Source: Paenibacillus sp. CAA11
GTDB taxonomy: Bacteria > Bacillota > Bacilli > Paenibacillales > Paenibacillaceae
DNA: 64,000 bases
Assembly: GCF_003060825.1 (NCBI RefSeq)
Contig: NZ_CP028922.1
Span: 2,104,501 to 2,168,500, forward strand
Direction: 5' to 3'
The notes below the pieces were generated by a model that saw nothing but the letters and a program-made list of their open reading frames with translations, made no database searches and had not been told where the DNA came from. Position numbers and translations under genes: made by a program. How positions within the stretch are numbered: the stretch's first letter is position 1; every line of letters starts with the position of its first letter. Of the stretch, positions 1-9,235 are shown one piece after another.

Positions 1-693
<693 letters not shown>

Positions 694-926
694 TAAAATG
701 ACCCCACAAAGTGAAGAAGAGGCTTCGAGGCTGATTCCGAATACTTTGCGGGAACCCCGAGAAGATCTAAATCACAATTTCGTTTCGTATCCAGTTTTCA
801 GGTGATCAAACATCTGAACAATTGTGGGTTGATATCATGATTTGATATTTACTCGCAGGCTGTTTTTGAAGGTGGGTTATTTTCCTTGATGAATTTCAGG
901 GAGCGATAGCGACCGGAAAAAACCTG
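694..926 (+). other. 23S-5S internal transcribed spacer
   Basis: About 230 bases separate 23S and 5S rRNA. No tRNA gene is seen in the spacer. It presumably contains the processing stems of the rRNA precursor. No protein gene is supported here. Confidence 0.7.
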
Positions 927-1043
927 TTTGGTGGCGATAGCGGAGGGGTTCCACACGTACCCATCCCGAACACGACCGTTAAGCCCTCCAGCGCCGATGG
1001 TACTTGGACCGCAGGGTCCTGGGAGAGTAGGACGCCGCCAAGC
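927..1043 (+). rRNA. 5S ribosomal RNA
   Basis: This is a complete 5S rRNA of about 117 nt. It begins tttggtggcgatagcg and ends gacgccgccaagc; the two ends pair as helix I. The internal ccatcccgaacacg segment and the gggagagtagg segment are typical of bacterial 5S rRNA. It closes the rRNA operon, with no tRNA genes after it, and a terminator follows within ten bases. Confidence 0.95.
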
Positions 1044-1051
1044 GAATATAA

Positions 1052-1090
1052 AGAGCATTGCTGATATTACATCAGCGATGCTCTTTTTTT
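1052..1090 (+). terminator. rRNA operon terminator
   Basis: An inverted repeat (agagcattgctgat ... atcagcgatgctct) is followed by a run of seven or more T. It lies directly after 5S rRNA and should end the rRNA transcript. Confidence 0.88.
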
Positions 1091-1201
1091 GCTGCTATTG
1101 CAGCTAAGTTGACAACAACTTCTTCTTTTGTAACACTTTACTTATACTACATTCATAATTATTATTGAACAATTACATATTTGTGAAAGCGAGGGACACC
1201 A

Positions 1202-2374
1202 GTGGAGATAAGAAATCTGTTACCAGAGGAAATTGACAAAAGCTTGGATCTGTCGGAATATGCCTTTCAATATAAATTAACAGAAGAGGCTAGGAATCAG
1301 CGAAGGGATACCTATAAGCTAGATTGTGCTTGGGGAGTATTTGAGGAGGGGCAGATGCAGGCCAAGCTGCATTTATTTCCATTCCAAACCTATGTTCAAG
1401 GCAAAATCTACGAAATGGGGGGAATTGCGGGGGTAGCCACATGGCCGGAGAATCGGCGTAAGGGTCATGTTCGGGCTCTCATTAATCACGCTTTACGCGT
1501 AATGAATGAGAAAGGCCAATGGTTATCTTTGCTTCATCCTTTCTCCATACCGTTCTATCGGAAGTTCGGATGGGAGGTCCTGACAGAAGTAAAGCGCTAC
1601 ACCTTGTATACAGCTGAATTTCCAGAAAAAAAGGAAACGGAAGGTGTAGTCCGCAGAGATGTACAGCATGTGGAACATCTGGACCAAGTTTATCAGCAAT
1701 TCGCTCAGAACTATAGTGGCATGCTGGTCCGCAGTGAGTCCTGGTGGAAGGATTCCGTATTAGACGAGGAGATTCATAATGCTGTTTATTATTCTAAAGA
1801 GGGCCATCCCGAAGGATACCTATTATACAAACTAGAGAATAAAGAACTCATAGCAGATGAATTTGTCTTCCTTCATGAGACGGCACGGACTGCGCTATGG
1901 ACGTTTTTGGCTAACCATGATTCCAGGGTTAACAAGATAACCGTTATGAATGTGCCGCAGGATGATATATTCCCTTTCCTTTTGGCAAATCCTAAAATAA
2001 GCCAAGAGATCTCACCCTTATTTATGGCGCGAATTGTAAATGTTCAGCAGTTTGTTCAGCAGTATCCTTTTGTATCCGTGGGCCAAGAAGTAAATCTCAC
2101 GATCCAGATTGAGGACCAAACGGCGGCCTGGAATCAAGGGAAATGGCAGCTTCGAGTTTCAGCGGAAGGAGAAGGGCTGCTTACCCCCGCTGCATCTTCG
2201 TCAGGTGAGCCGGACATTCTATTAAACATTAATTCGTTAACAGCCTTGTTAATTGGTTATATGCGTGCTGAAGTGCTATTCCGGAGCGGTAAATTAACGG
2301 GAAGTGAAGAGGCTGTTCAGCTCATAGACAAGGTTCTGCCTCATAAGCCAACCGCCTTCTTAGATTATTTTTAA
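1202..2374 (+). CDS. Eis-like GNAT acetyltransferase with SCP2-like C-terminus
   Basis: A 390-residue protein with the layout of the Eis family: two GNAT-type folds followed by a sterol-carrier-like C-terminal domain. The acetyl-CoA binding region is visible as GVATWPENRRKGHVRALI (residues ~79-96), and PFYRKFGW (~120) is the conserved GNAT end motif. Family members acetylate amino groups of small molecules, aminoglycosides or peptides; the substrate cannot be told here. The start is GTG, preceded by a gcgaggga ribosome binding site. The gene is monocistronic: the rRNA terminator lies upstream and a hairpin terminator follows. Confidence is high for the family and low for the substrate. Confidence 0.87.
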   Translation: MEIRNLLPEEIDKSLDLSEYAFQYKLTEEARNQRRDTYKLDCAWGVFEEGQMQAKLHLFPFQTYVQGKIYEMGGIAGVATWPENRRKGHVRALINHALRVMNEKGQWLSLLHPFSIPFYRKFGWEVLTEVKRYTLYTAEFPEKKETEGVVRRDVQHVEHLDQVYQQFAQNYSGMLVRSESWWKDSVLDEEIHNAVYYSKEGHPEGYLLYKLENKELIADEFVFLHETARTALWTFLANHDSRVNKITVMNVPQDDIFPFLLANPKISQEISPLFMARIVNVQQFVQQYPFVSVGQEVNLTIQIEDQTAAWNQGKWQLRVSAEGEGLLTPAASSSGEPDILLNINSLTALLIGYMRAEVLFRSGKLTGSEEAVQLIDKVLPHKPTAFLDYF

Positions 2375-2387
2375 AAATGACCTCACA

Positions 2388-2421
2388 AAATACTCTCTTA
2401 TTTTATGAAGAGAGTATTTTT
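2388..2421 (+). terminator. terminator after the Eis-like gene
   Basis: The inverted repeat aaatactctctt ... aagagagtatttt is followed by a T-rich stretch, 14 bases after the stop codon. Confidence 0.85.
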
Positions 2422-2488
2422 CTTTGGACTATAGATTGTGGTATACTCTCCAACGAAAACGCATCCATTGAATAGGAGGGCTCTGCAG

Positions 2489-3457
2489 ATGCAATACAGG
2501 AAGTTAGGCAATACAGGACTCAAAGTCTCTGAAATCGGTTACGGAGCCTGGGGCATTGGCAATAGCGGCTGGCAGGGCGCTGAGGATGAGGAGTCACTTC
2601 GGGCTCTTCACCGAGCGGTGGATTTAGGACTGACATTTATTGATACGGCTCTAGTCTATGGAGATGGCCATAGCGAGAGGCTAGTAGGCCAAGTGGTCCG
2701 AGAGCGAAGTGAGCGCATTTATGTAGCTTCTAAAATTCCACCAAAAAATATGAAATGGCCGGCTCCTTCAGGAATTCATGTAAATGATGCCTTTCCTGCT
2801 GAACATGTTATACGCTGTACCGAGCAGAGCCTAAGCAATCTAGGGCTAGATACTATTGACGTACAGCAGTTTCACGTATGGAGTGATGAATGGGTAGGAC
2901 AGGGAGATTGGTTGGAGGCTGTACTGAAGCTCAAAGAGCAAGGGAAAATTCGCAGCTTCGGCATATCGGTAAATGACAATGAACCTACGAATGTCTTAGA
3001 GCTGATTGAGACCGGGCTCATTGATACTGTTCAAGTTATCTATAATCTCTTCGAACAAATTCCAGAAGATGAGCTGCTGCCGCTCTGTGAGAAGCACCAG
3101 GTGGGCGTTATCGTAAGGGTTCCGTTTGATGAAGGAGGCTTGACCGGGCGAATCGACACAAATACTACTTTTCCTGAAGGAGATTTTCGTAACCACTATT
3201 TTCGAGGGGATCGAAAAGAGCAAGTTGTCGAACGGGTTCAGGGCATTGTGAGGGATATGGAAATCGACTTGAATGACCTGCCAGAACTTGCGCTGCGATA
3301 TATTCTAAGCCATCCTGCTGTCTCGACGGTGATTCCGGGAATGCGTTCCCTTAGAAATGTTGAGAGAAACTGTGCGGTGAGCGATGGCAGGCTGCTTACG
3401 GGGGAACAGCTTCAGAAGCTGCATCGTCATCGGTGGGTGCGGAACTTTTATAAATGA
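2489..3457 (+). CDS. aldo/keto reductase
   Basis: An NAD(P)H-dependent oxidoreductase of the aldo/keto reductase superfamily, 322 residues. The catalytic tetrad can be read as Asp and Tyr in FIDTALVYGDGHSE, Lys in IYVASKI and His in DVQQFHVW. The C-terminal cofactor-binding end is AVSTVIPGMRS. The reading frame is open further upstream, but the ATG at 2489 is chosen because aggaggg lies 8-10 bases before it and the protein then begins with the family's usual MQYRKLGNTGLKVSEIG. The next gene encodes a second reductase 40 bases later, so the two probably form an operon. The substrate is unknown. Confidence 0.92.
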   Translation: MQYRKLGNTGLKVSEIGYGAWGIGNSGWQGAEDEESLRALHRAVDLGLTFIDTALVYGDGHSERLVGQVVRERSERIYVASKIPPKNMKWPAPSGIHVNDAFPAEHVIRCTEQSLSNLGLDTIDVQQFHVWSDEWVGQGDWLEAVLKLKEQGKIRSFGISVNDNEPTNVLELIETGLIDTVQVIYNLFEQIPEDELLPLCEKHQVGVIVRVPFDEGGLTGRIDTNTTFPEGDFRNHYFRGDRKEQVVERVQGIVRDMEIDLNDLPELALRYILSHPAVSTVIPGMRSLRNVERNCAVSDGRLLTGEQLQKLHRHRWVRNFYK

Positions 3458-3497
3458 TTGATGATAATTAATTTCTAATCTTAAGGAGGCAATCTAT

Positions 3498-4472
3498 ATG
3501 GAATATTCATATCTGGGCCGGTCAGGTTTGAAGGTCAGCCGTTTATGCTTAGGAACGATGAACTTTGGGCCGGAAACCGAGGAGAAGGAAGCATTCAAGA
3601 TTATGGATGCGGCGCTGGATGCAGGCATTAACTTTTTTGATACAGCAAATGTCTATGGCGGTAAGGACCATCCCGGCTGGACAGAAGAGATCATCGGAAG
3701 ATGGTTCAAGCAGGGCGGGGGACGCCGCGAGAAAGTCGTTCTGGCTACCAAAGTATATGGTACTATGCAGGATGAGCTCGGCCCTAATGCGGAACGCGGA
3801 TTATCTGCGTATAAGATTAGACGTCACCTGGACGGCTCGCTTCAGCGATTGCAAACCGATCATATTGAGCTTTACCAGATGCACCATATAGATCGCAACG
3901 TATCCTGGCAGGAGATTTGGGGCGTATTCGAGTCTTCCGTGAACCAAGGCAAAATTGGTTATGTGGGATCGAGTAATTTTGCAGGCTGGCATATTGCCGT
4001 TGCCCAGGCGGAGGCCAAAGCGCGCAATTTCCTTGGCCTTGTCTCCGAGCAGCATCTATATAATCTGCTTCAGAGAACGGCAGAGCTCGAAGTTCTTCCT
4101 GCGGCGAAGGAACTCGGACTAGGAGTGATCCCTTGGAGCCCATTGTCCGGAGGTTTGCTCGGACGTAATGCATTAGCAGGAACAGGCTCCCGAAGCGCTC
4201 GCGCTAAAGAAGGTGTGGAGAAGCACCGCACCCAGCTTGAACAATACTCCGAGCTGTGTAAAGAGCTTGGTGAGAAGGAAGATGTGGTGGCTCTGGCATG
4301 GGTGCTGTCCAATCCAGCGGTAACTGCCCCTATTATAGGGCCGCGTACGCTAGAGCAGCTTGAGGCATCTTTAAGAGTACCTGAAGTTCAGCTGACTGAG
4401 GATGTGCTCAAGAAGCTAGACGAGATTTTCCCTGGCCCCGGTAAACCAGCACCAGAAGCCTACGCTTGGTAA
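3498..4472 (+). CDS. aldo/keto reductase (second of a pair)
   Basis: A 324-residue aldo/keto reductase. The tetrad is visible as Asp/Tyr in FFDTANVYGG, Lys in VVLATKVYG and His in LYQMHHID. GSSNFAGWHIA and PIIGPRTLEQLE are conserved cofactor-side segments. It differs clearly from the preceding reductase, so this is not a recent duplication. It has a strong ribosome binding site (aaggaggcaatctat before ATG) and is followed by a terminator shared with the convergent methyltransferase. The substrate cannot be inferred. Confidence 0.93.
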   Translation: MEYSYLGRSGLKVSRLCLGTMNFGPETEEKEAFKIMDAALDAGINFFDTANVYGGKDHPGWTEEIIGRWFKQGGGRREKVVLATKVYGTMQDELGPNAERGLSAYKIRRHLDGSLQRLQTDHIELYQMHHIDRNVSWQEIWGVFESSVNQGKIGYVGSSNFAGWHIAVAQAEAKARNFLGLVSEQHLYNLLQRTAELEVLPAAKELGLGVIPWSPLSGGLLGRNALAGTGSRSARAKEGVEKHRTQLEQYSELCKELGEKEDVVALAWVLSNPAVTAPIIGPRTLEQLEASLRVPEVQLTEDVLKKLDEIFPGPGKPAPEAYAW

Positions 4473-4492
4473 TTAAGAACCAATAATGATAT

Positions 4493-4540
4493 CAGAGGAA
4501 GCCCGCCTTGAATTTTTGATTCAAAGGCGGGCCTCTTGTT
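4493..4540. terminator. terminator between convergent genes
   Basis: A GC-rich inverted repeat (agaggaagcccgcctt ... aaggcgggcctctt) with a T-rich loop and tail. It sits between the reductase pair and the convergent methyltransferase, so it may serve both strands. Confidence 0.8.
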
Positions 4541-4553
4541 GGTGATACAGATG

Positions 4554-5288
4554 CTACTTAGGCTTATCTGCAATAAATACGGCATAGTTGAGTTCACGTT
4601 CATGCTCGCGAATAAACGTGTGGTTGCGTTCAAGAAAACGTATAACACGTTCATCATTCAGTGCTTCCACATCGATCATTTGATTGTAGTCAGCATAGGT
4701 GCTCTGAAACAGGCTGGAACTGAATGTGGAATGCGTATCCTCACCCGCCCAGATCGAAATCGGAGCAAAGTGGTTATTTTCAAAATACTGAACCCATTCT
4801 CCCAGCAGAGGAAGAACTCTTACATTGTACAGATCATTCATTTTCTGCTCAAGCAAATGATTCTTTCTTCGAGAGAACCACTCTCGATCCAGCAATCTTC
4901 CCCCCGGCTTCAATACCCGGTAATATTCCTGAATTGCTTGCTCCGGTTGTACAAAGATCGTAACAGATTCAATAAACAGGTAGTCAAAGCTATGGTCTTC
5001 AAAGGGTAGGCAGGCAGCATCGCCATGTACCCATTGAACTTCTACGGCTTCTCTTTTTGCCCGAGAGCTTGCTTTGGCCAGCATTTTCCGGTTTAGATCC
5101 AAACCGGTGACCTCGCAGCCTAGTTTGGCTAAATGGCAAGCGGTACGTCCTGTTCCGCAGCCAATTTCAAGTACTCTGGATTTGGGATGTAAGGGGTAAC
5201 GCTCCAGCAGCCGCGCAGTTCCTCCGAACCCTCCAGGATGCGCGGCCCCTTCGCCCAAGTGTGCGAGAATATCTGAATAATTCACCAA
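4554..5288 (-). CDS. class I SAM-dependent methyltransferase
   Basis: A 244-residue methyltransferase of the Methyltransf_11/25 type. Motif I is VLEIGCGTGRTACHLA (residues ~39-54). The acidic end of strand 2 is VTGLDLN, motif II lies near HGDAACLPFEDHSFDYL, and YRVLKPGGRLL is motif III. The C-terminal half (WFSRRKNHLLEQKMNDLY onward) is probably a substrate domain that I do not recognise. The start is TTG at 5288 or the adjacent GTG at 5285, with agaggg just upstream. It is transcribed convergently to the reductases. The methyl acceptor is unknown. Confidence 0.88.
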   Translation of the reverse strand: MVNYSDILAHLGEGAAHPGGFGGTARLLERYPLHPKSRVLEIGCGTGRTACHLAKLGCEVTGLDLNRKMLAKASSRAKREAVEVQWVHGDAACLPFEDHSFDYLFIESVTIFVQPEQAIQEYYRVLKPGGRLLDREWFSRRKNHLLEQKMNDLYNVRVLPLLGEWVQYFENNHFAPISIWAGEDTHSTFSSSLFQSTYADYNQMIDVEALNDERVIRFLERNHTFIREHERELNYAVFIADKPK

Positions 5289-5403
5289 CAGCCCTCTTTT
5301 CTCTGATTCATGTAACTAATGTGTATGGGCAGGAGCATCATTAACTTATTGGTCGCTTCCGAATATAATGGACCATCTATGATTTCGGAAGGGAGGGATA
5401 AAT

Positions 5404-5769
5404 GTGCAAATGATTTATCCGGTGACCAAAGAATCCTGCATGTCGCACATTGGCAAGCGTGTTTGTGCCGTTCTTCACGATGGGACACAATGGGTAGGGG
5501 TGTTAAGTGGAGTTACCGACAGAGGTCTTCAATTTAACGGAGATATGTCTCATGCAGCTGTCACCTCCAAAAAACAATCCCAGACAAACAAGCAGACTCA
5601 GCCAAAGGGGAAACTCAAAAAGGCTAAGACTCAAGCATTAGGCTATAATGCAGCGGAGAACGGTGGGAATTATAACTATGGAGGGTACGGTGATAACGCA
5701 GGAACAGCTTTTTGGCTGGATTGGGCGGCGATAGCGCTATTATTCCTACTGCCTTTCTTCTGGATCTAA
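5404..5769 (+). CDS. small protein with barrel-like N-terminus and C-terminal membrane anchor
   Basis: A 121-residue protein of unknown function. The N-terminal ~50 residues (HIGKRVCAVLHDGTQWVGVL, then SGVTDRGLQF) look like a small five-stranded SH3/Sm-like barrel, which is an inference. The middle is a Lys/Gln/Thr-rich linker, then a Gly/Asn/Tyr-rich stretch (NYNYGGYGDNAG). The last 20 residues form one hydrophobic helix (AAIALLFLLPFF), so the protein is probably tail-anchored. The start is GTG at 5404, seven bases after agggaggg; an ATG at 5410 is an alternative. It is divergent from the methyltransferase and is followed by its own terminator. Confidence 0.7.
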   Translation: MQMIYPVTKESCMSHIGKRVCAVLHDGTQWVGVLSGVTDRGLQFNGDMSHAAVTSKKQSQTNKQTQPKGKLKKAKTQALGYNAAENGGNYNYGGYGDNAGTAFWLDWAAIALLFLLPFFWI

Positions 5770-5783
5770 TCCTGAATTATACT

Positions 5784-5812
5784 AGCGATAGGTGTAGACT
5801 TATCGCTTTTTT
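5784..5812 (+). terminator. terminator
   Basis: A short stem, agcgata ... tatcgct, is followed by six T, 15 bases after the stop codon of the small membrane protein. Confidence 0.7.
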
Positions 5813-5912
5813 ATCTGTCCAGTATCAGCTTCTCCGGTCTTTTTATCCCGTTAATATATATACATGAAGTAGCGGCAAATCATGCGCTTAATTATGGTTC
5901 AGGAGGGGAAAT

Positions 5913-6752
5913 ATGCTGGACAAATTTGAAATTCGGGAGAGACATGTGGAAGAGGCTGGGGAAGAGCTTTACGTATATCAAAATGATCTTCGACGTTTAA
6001 GCGGACTTCCACAGCTTCATCCTTTGTTCAAGGAGCTGTCGAGTCATCCGGGCGGCCTCGAGACAGCCTGGACCCATATGCGCCTTCAATTGTATCATCC
6101 TGAGACTAAGCTCCTAATTCATCAGCTGCAGCAGCCATACCTCTCTTGTCATCCTCCACGGATTGACTGGCGCGGTATGTATGGGCCAAGACAATTCGAG
6201 AACCTGAGAGGGGTTATTCAAGGTTTTCTTACAGCGAATTGCCGACTGCTGTTTTTCGTCACGGCATGGCTTGAAGGTGAACTTTCTTACAACTTGATTT
6301 TAAGGAAGCAAGGGAGTTTTGGCCTGCAAATCACTCAGCCTTCGCTCAGCCTCCAAAAGATGAAATTCATCGATATATCTGAAACCGCTTTACCGCTGCG
6401 TATGCTTTTTGATGAAATCATGGCTGCTTACGAGACGACGGCGCTGCCTTGTGATTATTTAGCTCTGGCCAGCTTTCCCGACTTCTTAACTATTAATTGG
6501 GCTTACTTGAAGCAAGAAATTCAAGGGGAAGAATATCGGACATGGAGAAATAAGCTTATACAAGATACAAAGCAGGCGGTTCAGCGGTTCTCATGGAGAG
6601 AAGAAGACGGGATTAATGAGGAGCCATCCGAATCTTTACAGAAGAAGCTATCAGACCATACAGAGGTGCATAGCATCTTAGTTCGCTATCAGCAGCAGCT
6701 CGCTTCATTGGTCCTGACTCATGGATTTTATAAGGAGGGCCTGGAGAGGTAG
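5913..6752 (+). CDS. DehI-family (halocarboxylic acid dehalogenase-like) protein
   Basis: A 279-residue, mostly helical protein. The segment LASFPDFLTINWAYLKQEI (residues ~188-206) resembles the repeated motif of the DehI family, whose characterised members hydrolyse 2-haloacids through an Asp-activated water. In Bacillales such genes are usually annotated as DehI-family without proof of dehalogenase activity. The N-terminal half (HPLFKELSSHPGGLETAWTH) resembles a weaker copy of the same motif, as expected from the family's internal duplication. The ATG is preceded by caggaggggaaat. The family call is from memory of the motif and is moderately sure; the substrate is unknown. Confidence 0.65.
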   Translation: MLDKFEIRERHVEEAGEELYVYQNDLRRLSGLPQLHPLFKELSSHPGGLETAWTHMRLQLYHPETKLLIHQLQQPYLSCHPPRIDWRGMYGPRQFENLRGVIQGFLTANCRLLFFVTAWLEGELSYNLILRKQGSFGLQITQPSLSLQKMKFIDISETALPLRMLFDEIMAAYETTALPCDYLALASFPDFLTINWAYLKQEIQGEEYRTWRNKLIQDTKQAVQRFSWREEDGINEEPSESLQKKLSDHTEVHSILVRYQQQLASLVLTHGFYKEGLER

Positions 6753-6819
6753 CTTATCGCATCAATACTGCAAGAATCTTGGGATTAGCATGCGCATCCA
6801 AATTTAATCTTGTCATGAT

Positions 6820-6852
6820 TAGGCCGTTATGCATTTATAACGGCCTTTTTTT
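6820..6852 (+). terminator. terminator
   Basis: The perfect stem aggccgttat ... ataacggcct is followed by a T run, downstream of the DehI-family gene. Confidence 0.87.
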
Positions 6853-7039
6853 CGCAGCATGATGGACGAGCTAAAGTGTACAAGTTTTTTTATATCATCG
6901 TTATCAGATACATATTGAATCAAGCTATTAGAAGAAAATTGTAGAAAAAACGCCCAATTTACAAGAAAATGGGTTAACAATTAGTGGAAAAATCCAACAA
7001 AATGATATATCGTATTAAAAAACTACGAGAAAGCAGGGG

Positions 7040-8848
7040 ATGCGTTTGAAAAGGTTAACATCTTGTGCCTTTGTTGTCTTGTTGTGCTTAAGCAGTGTGT
7101 TCTTAACCGGTTTTGAGCAAGCGAAGCACCCGGTCAAAGCGACCTGGGTTTGGGAGACGGATTTGATCCGGGACGGCGGCACCAGATTATTGAATTTTGC
7201 TTCTAAGCAAGGCGTGAATGTTTTGTATTTGAAGCTGGATCGGATGCTTCCAAACCAAGTGTACAGTGATTTTATCGCGGGCGCTTCCCGCAGAGGAATC
7301 GATGTATATGCTCTGGATGGTAAAGATGATTGGGCTTTACCGCAAAACCAGGGAGAATTAATAGCGCTTGCTAAGTGGGTTCAAGCTTATAATCAAGGCG
7401 TTTCTGCTGAGCAGCGCTTTAAAGGCATTCACCTAAGGATTGAAGCATATCGTCTGCCGGAATGGACGCAGAACGCTTCTAACATGACTTCTTCCTGGAA
7501 GGAGAATCTGCAAGCTTTTGTTCATGAGGTACGAGCTAGACAAGGAACTGCCCGAATGGAGTTAGGATTAGATCTTCCTTATTGGCTGCAGGATAACAGG
7601 CTGCCAGGCGGAGAAGCCACATTGAAATGGCTATTTGAAAGTTTTGACCATGTGGCAATTCTTGACTATCGGCTTGCGATTTATGGCAAGAACAGTATCA
7701 TTGACGAGGCTCAGTATCCGGTTAAATTGGCATCAGACCTGGGGAGGCAGGTGCTAATTGCGATCAATACCGACCCGGTAACTACAGCAGAGGATCAAAC
7801 TTTTGCGGGGAGCGATCCTCAGCTCATAGACGATGCCTTATGGGAAATTAATGATCAGTTCTCTTCATTCCGCGGCTTTAGCGGAGTAGCGGTTCACGAC
7901 GTGAGCAGCTGGGCTGAGATGATGGGAGAGCCATTAGCGGTTCATGAACCGCCGGCTACCGTTCCTTCGCCAAGTCCAGATCCTGTCCCAACACCTGATC
8001 CTGTGCCAGCGCCTTTACCGGTGCCTGATCCCGCGCCAATTGATCGGACCGTTCCATTCCGGGGAACTTATATCTGGGAAGACCGGGCCGTAGTCAACCA
8101 AAGTGAAGAGGTGCTTTCGTTTGCCAAGCAAAAGAACATTAATTTGATCTACCTTCATATTGATATAGACCGCCCTTTCTCGGCCTATGCTCCTTTTATG
8201 AAAAAGGCTGCGGAAATGGGGATTGAAGTTCATGCTTTGGCAGGCAATGGGATTTATGTGTATGAAGAATACAGGCCGTGGATTGAGCGATTGATTAATT
8301 ACGTGAAGGATTACAACCGATGGGCAGAACCCGAAGCGAGGTTTCATGGGATTCACTATGATATAGAGCCTTGGGTGCTCCCCGAGTGGAATACAAATAA
8401 TGATCACATCATTGAGCTATGGGTCAACACAATGAGTTTCTTCATTGATGAAGTTAAGCGCGACTCGAACCTTCAAGTGAGTGTAGATCTCTCTGTCTGG
8501 CTCGATCGCTTCATGTATAAACGCGAAGGGATCTCGGTAACAAAGTGGTTTATTCAGCATATGGACCATGTCACCTTGATGGACTTCCGCAACTTCGCTG
8601 CCGGCAGCGGAGGCATGGCCGATATGGCTAAGGAAGAGCTGGCCATGGGAAATGAGCTGGGAACCCCAATCATATTGGGTGTTGAAACCAAACAGAATTT
8701 TGAATCGTCCTATGTTAGTTTTTACAGCTTAGGAAGCAGGGTTCTGGAACGTGAGTTGGCGAGGCTGCCGGAGCTGATGAAGAACGATCCCTCATACGCA
8801 GGCATTGCCGTTCACTCTTATGAATATTGGAGAGTATTGCGGCCTTAA
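7040..8848 (+). CDS. secreted protein with two tandem TIM-barrel-like domains
   Basis: A 602-residue exported protein. Residues 1-24 form a signal peptide (hydrophobic CAFVVLLCLSSVFLTGF). Two homologous domains follow, ~31-303 and ~338-602, joined by a proline-rich linker built from PDPVP-like repeats (~304-333). Each domain begins with a (T)W/IWE segment (ATWVWETD, GTYIWEDR) and runs LNFASKQGVNVLYLKLD / LSFAKQKNINLIYLHID, as in (beta/alpha)8 hydrolase-like proteins. Domain 2 has HYDIEPW (~437) with a candidate catalytic Glu; domain 1 has HLRIEAY instead. The family is not recognised with certainty; a glycoside-hydrolase-like role on the cell surface is an inference. It is monocistronic, with ATG preceded by gcagggg. 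Confidence 0.7.
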   Translation: MRLKRLTSCAFVVLLCLSSVFLTGFEQAKHPVKATWVWETDLIRDGGTRLLNFASKQGVNVLYLKLDRMLPNQVYSDFIAGASRRGIDVYALDGKDDWALPQNQGELIALAKWVQAYNQGVSAEQRFKGIHLRIEAYRLPEWTQNASNMTSSWKENLQAFVHEVRARQGTARMELGLDLPYWLQDNRLPGGEATLKWLFESFDHVAILDYRLAIYGKNSIIDEAQYPVKLASDLGRQVLIAINTDPVTTAEDQTFAGSDPQLIDDALWEINDQFSSFRGFSGVAVHDVSSWAEMMGEPLAVHEPPATVPSPSPDPVPTPDPVPAPLPVPDPAPIDRTVPFRGTYIWEDRAVVNQSEEVLSFAKQKNINLIYLHIDIDRPFSAYAPFMKKAAEMGIEVHALAGNGIYVYEEYRPWIERLINYVKDYNRWAEPEARFHGIHYDIEPWVLPEWNTNNDHIIELWVNTMSFFIDEVKRDSNLQVSVDLSVWLDRFMYKREGISVTKWFIQHMDHVTLMDFRNFAAGSGGMADMAKEELAMGNELGTPIILGVETKQNFESSYVSFYSLGSRVLERELARLPELMKNDPSYAGIAVHSYEYWRVLRP

Positions 8849-9018
8849 GAAATTGAAAATTGGAACATGTAGAGGGGACAGGCTCAGAAATGCAGGGACG
8901 GACTGTCTTAATAATTATCCAAAATATTGAAAATGGTATATAATTTTTAGACATAAAGTAGCGAATCATCCAAGGTAGCAATATTTATTTTAGCGAGGGT
9001 AGAAGAAGGAATGGCCAT
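8849..9018. other. intergenic region, no gene seen
   Basis: AT-rich non-coding stretch. A tatataat sequence at 8937-8944 could be a -10 element, but no matching -35 is seen at the right distance. No convincing terminator for the upstream gene was found. Confidence 0.4.
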
Positions 9019-9216
9019 ATGTATAGAGTTCGAGCTTGCTTAAGATCCAGGGAACCGCAGCCGTATATAAATACGGCTCTTCTTAGTGATGAGAAGGAAG
9101 GCCTCGTCGGCTACGATACCGGAGGACTTCTTATGAAATGGGTGCAGGCTCCAGCAGCTGAAGCGTTGAAAATAAGTGTTAACAACATTCTAATTGGTGC
9201 AGGTTTGACAAGATGA
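9019..9216 (+). CDS. doubtful small ORF
   Basis: A possible 65-residue protein with no recognisable family. The upstream agaagga gives a plausible but poorly spaced ribosome binding site. The ORF contains a hairpin (agccgtata ... aatacggct at about 9058-9077) that would be odd in a coding sequence. It ends 19 bases before the next gene, so it could be a short leader ORF or a chance frame. Treat it as unproven. Confidence 0.25.
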   Translation: MYRVRACLRSREPQPYINTALLSDEKEGLVGYDTGGLLMKWVQAPAAEALKISVNNILIGAGLTR

Positions 9217-9235
9217 TGGAAAGGGGACGCGTGTT

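Noticed and set aside
849..1058. Minus-strand open frame
   Set aside because: It overlaps the 5S rRNA gene and has no ribosome binding site.
1109..1149. Possible promoter of the Eis-like gene (ttgaca and tatact)
   Set aside because: The two hexamers are about 29 bases apart, too far for one sigma-A promoter, and no better pairing was found.
3817..4173. Minus-strand frame
   Set aside because: Antisense to the second aldo/keto reductase, with no recognisable motif.
4536..5009. Plus-strand frame of about 157 codons
   Set aside because: It is antisense to the methyltransferase, whose SAM motif is clear; composition fits a shadow frame.
7951..8040. Repetitive CCxGATCCxGTxCC-like stretch
   Set aside because: It encodes the proline-rich linker of the two-domain protein and needs no other explanation.
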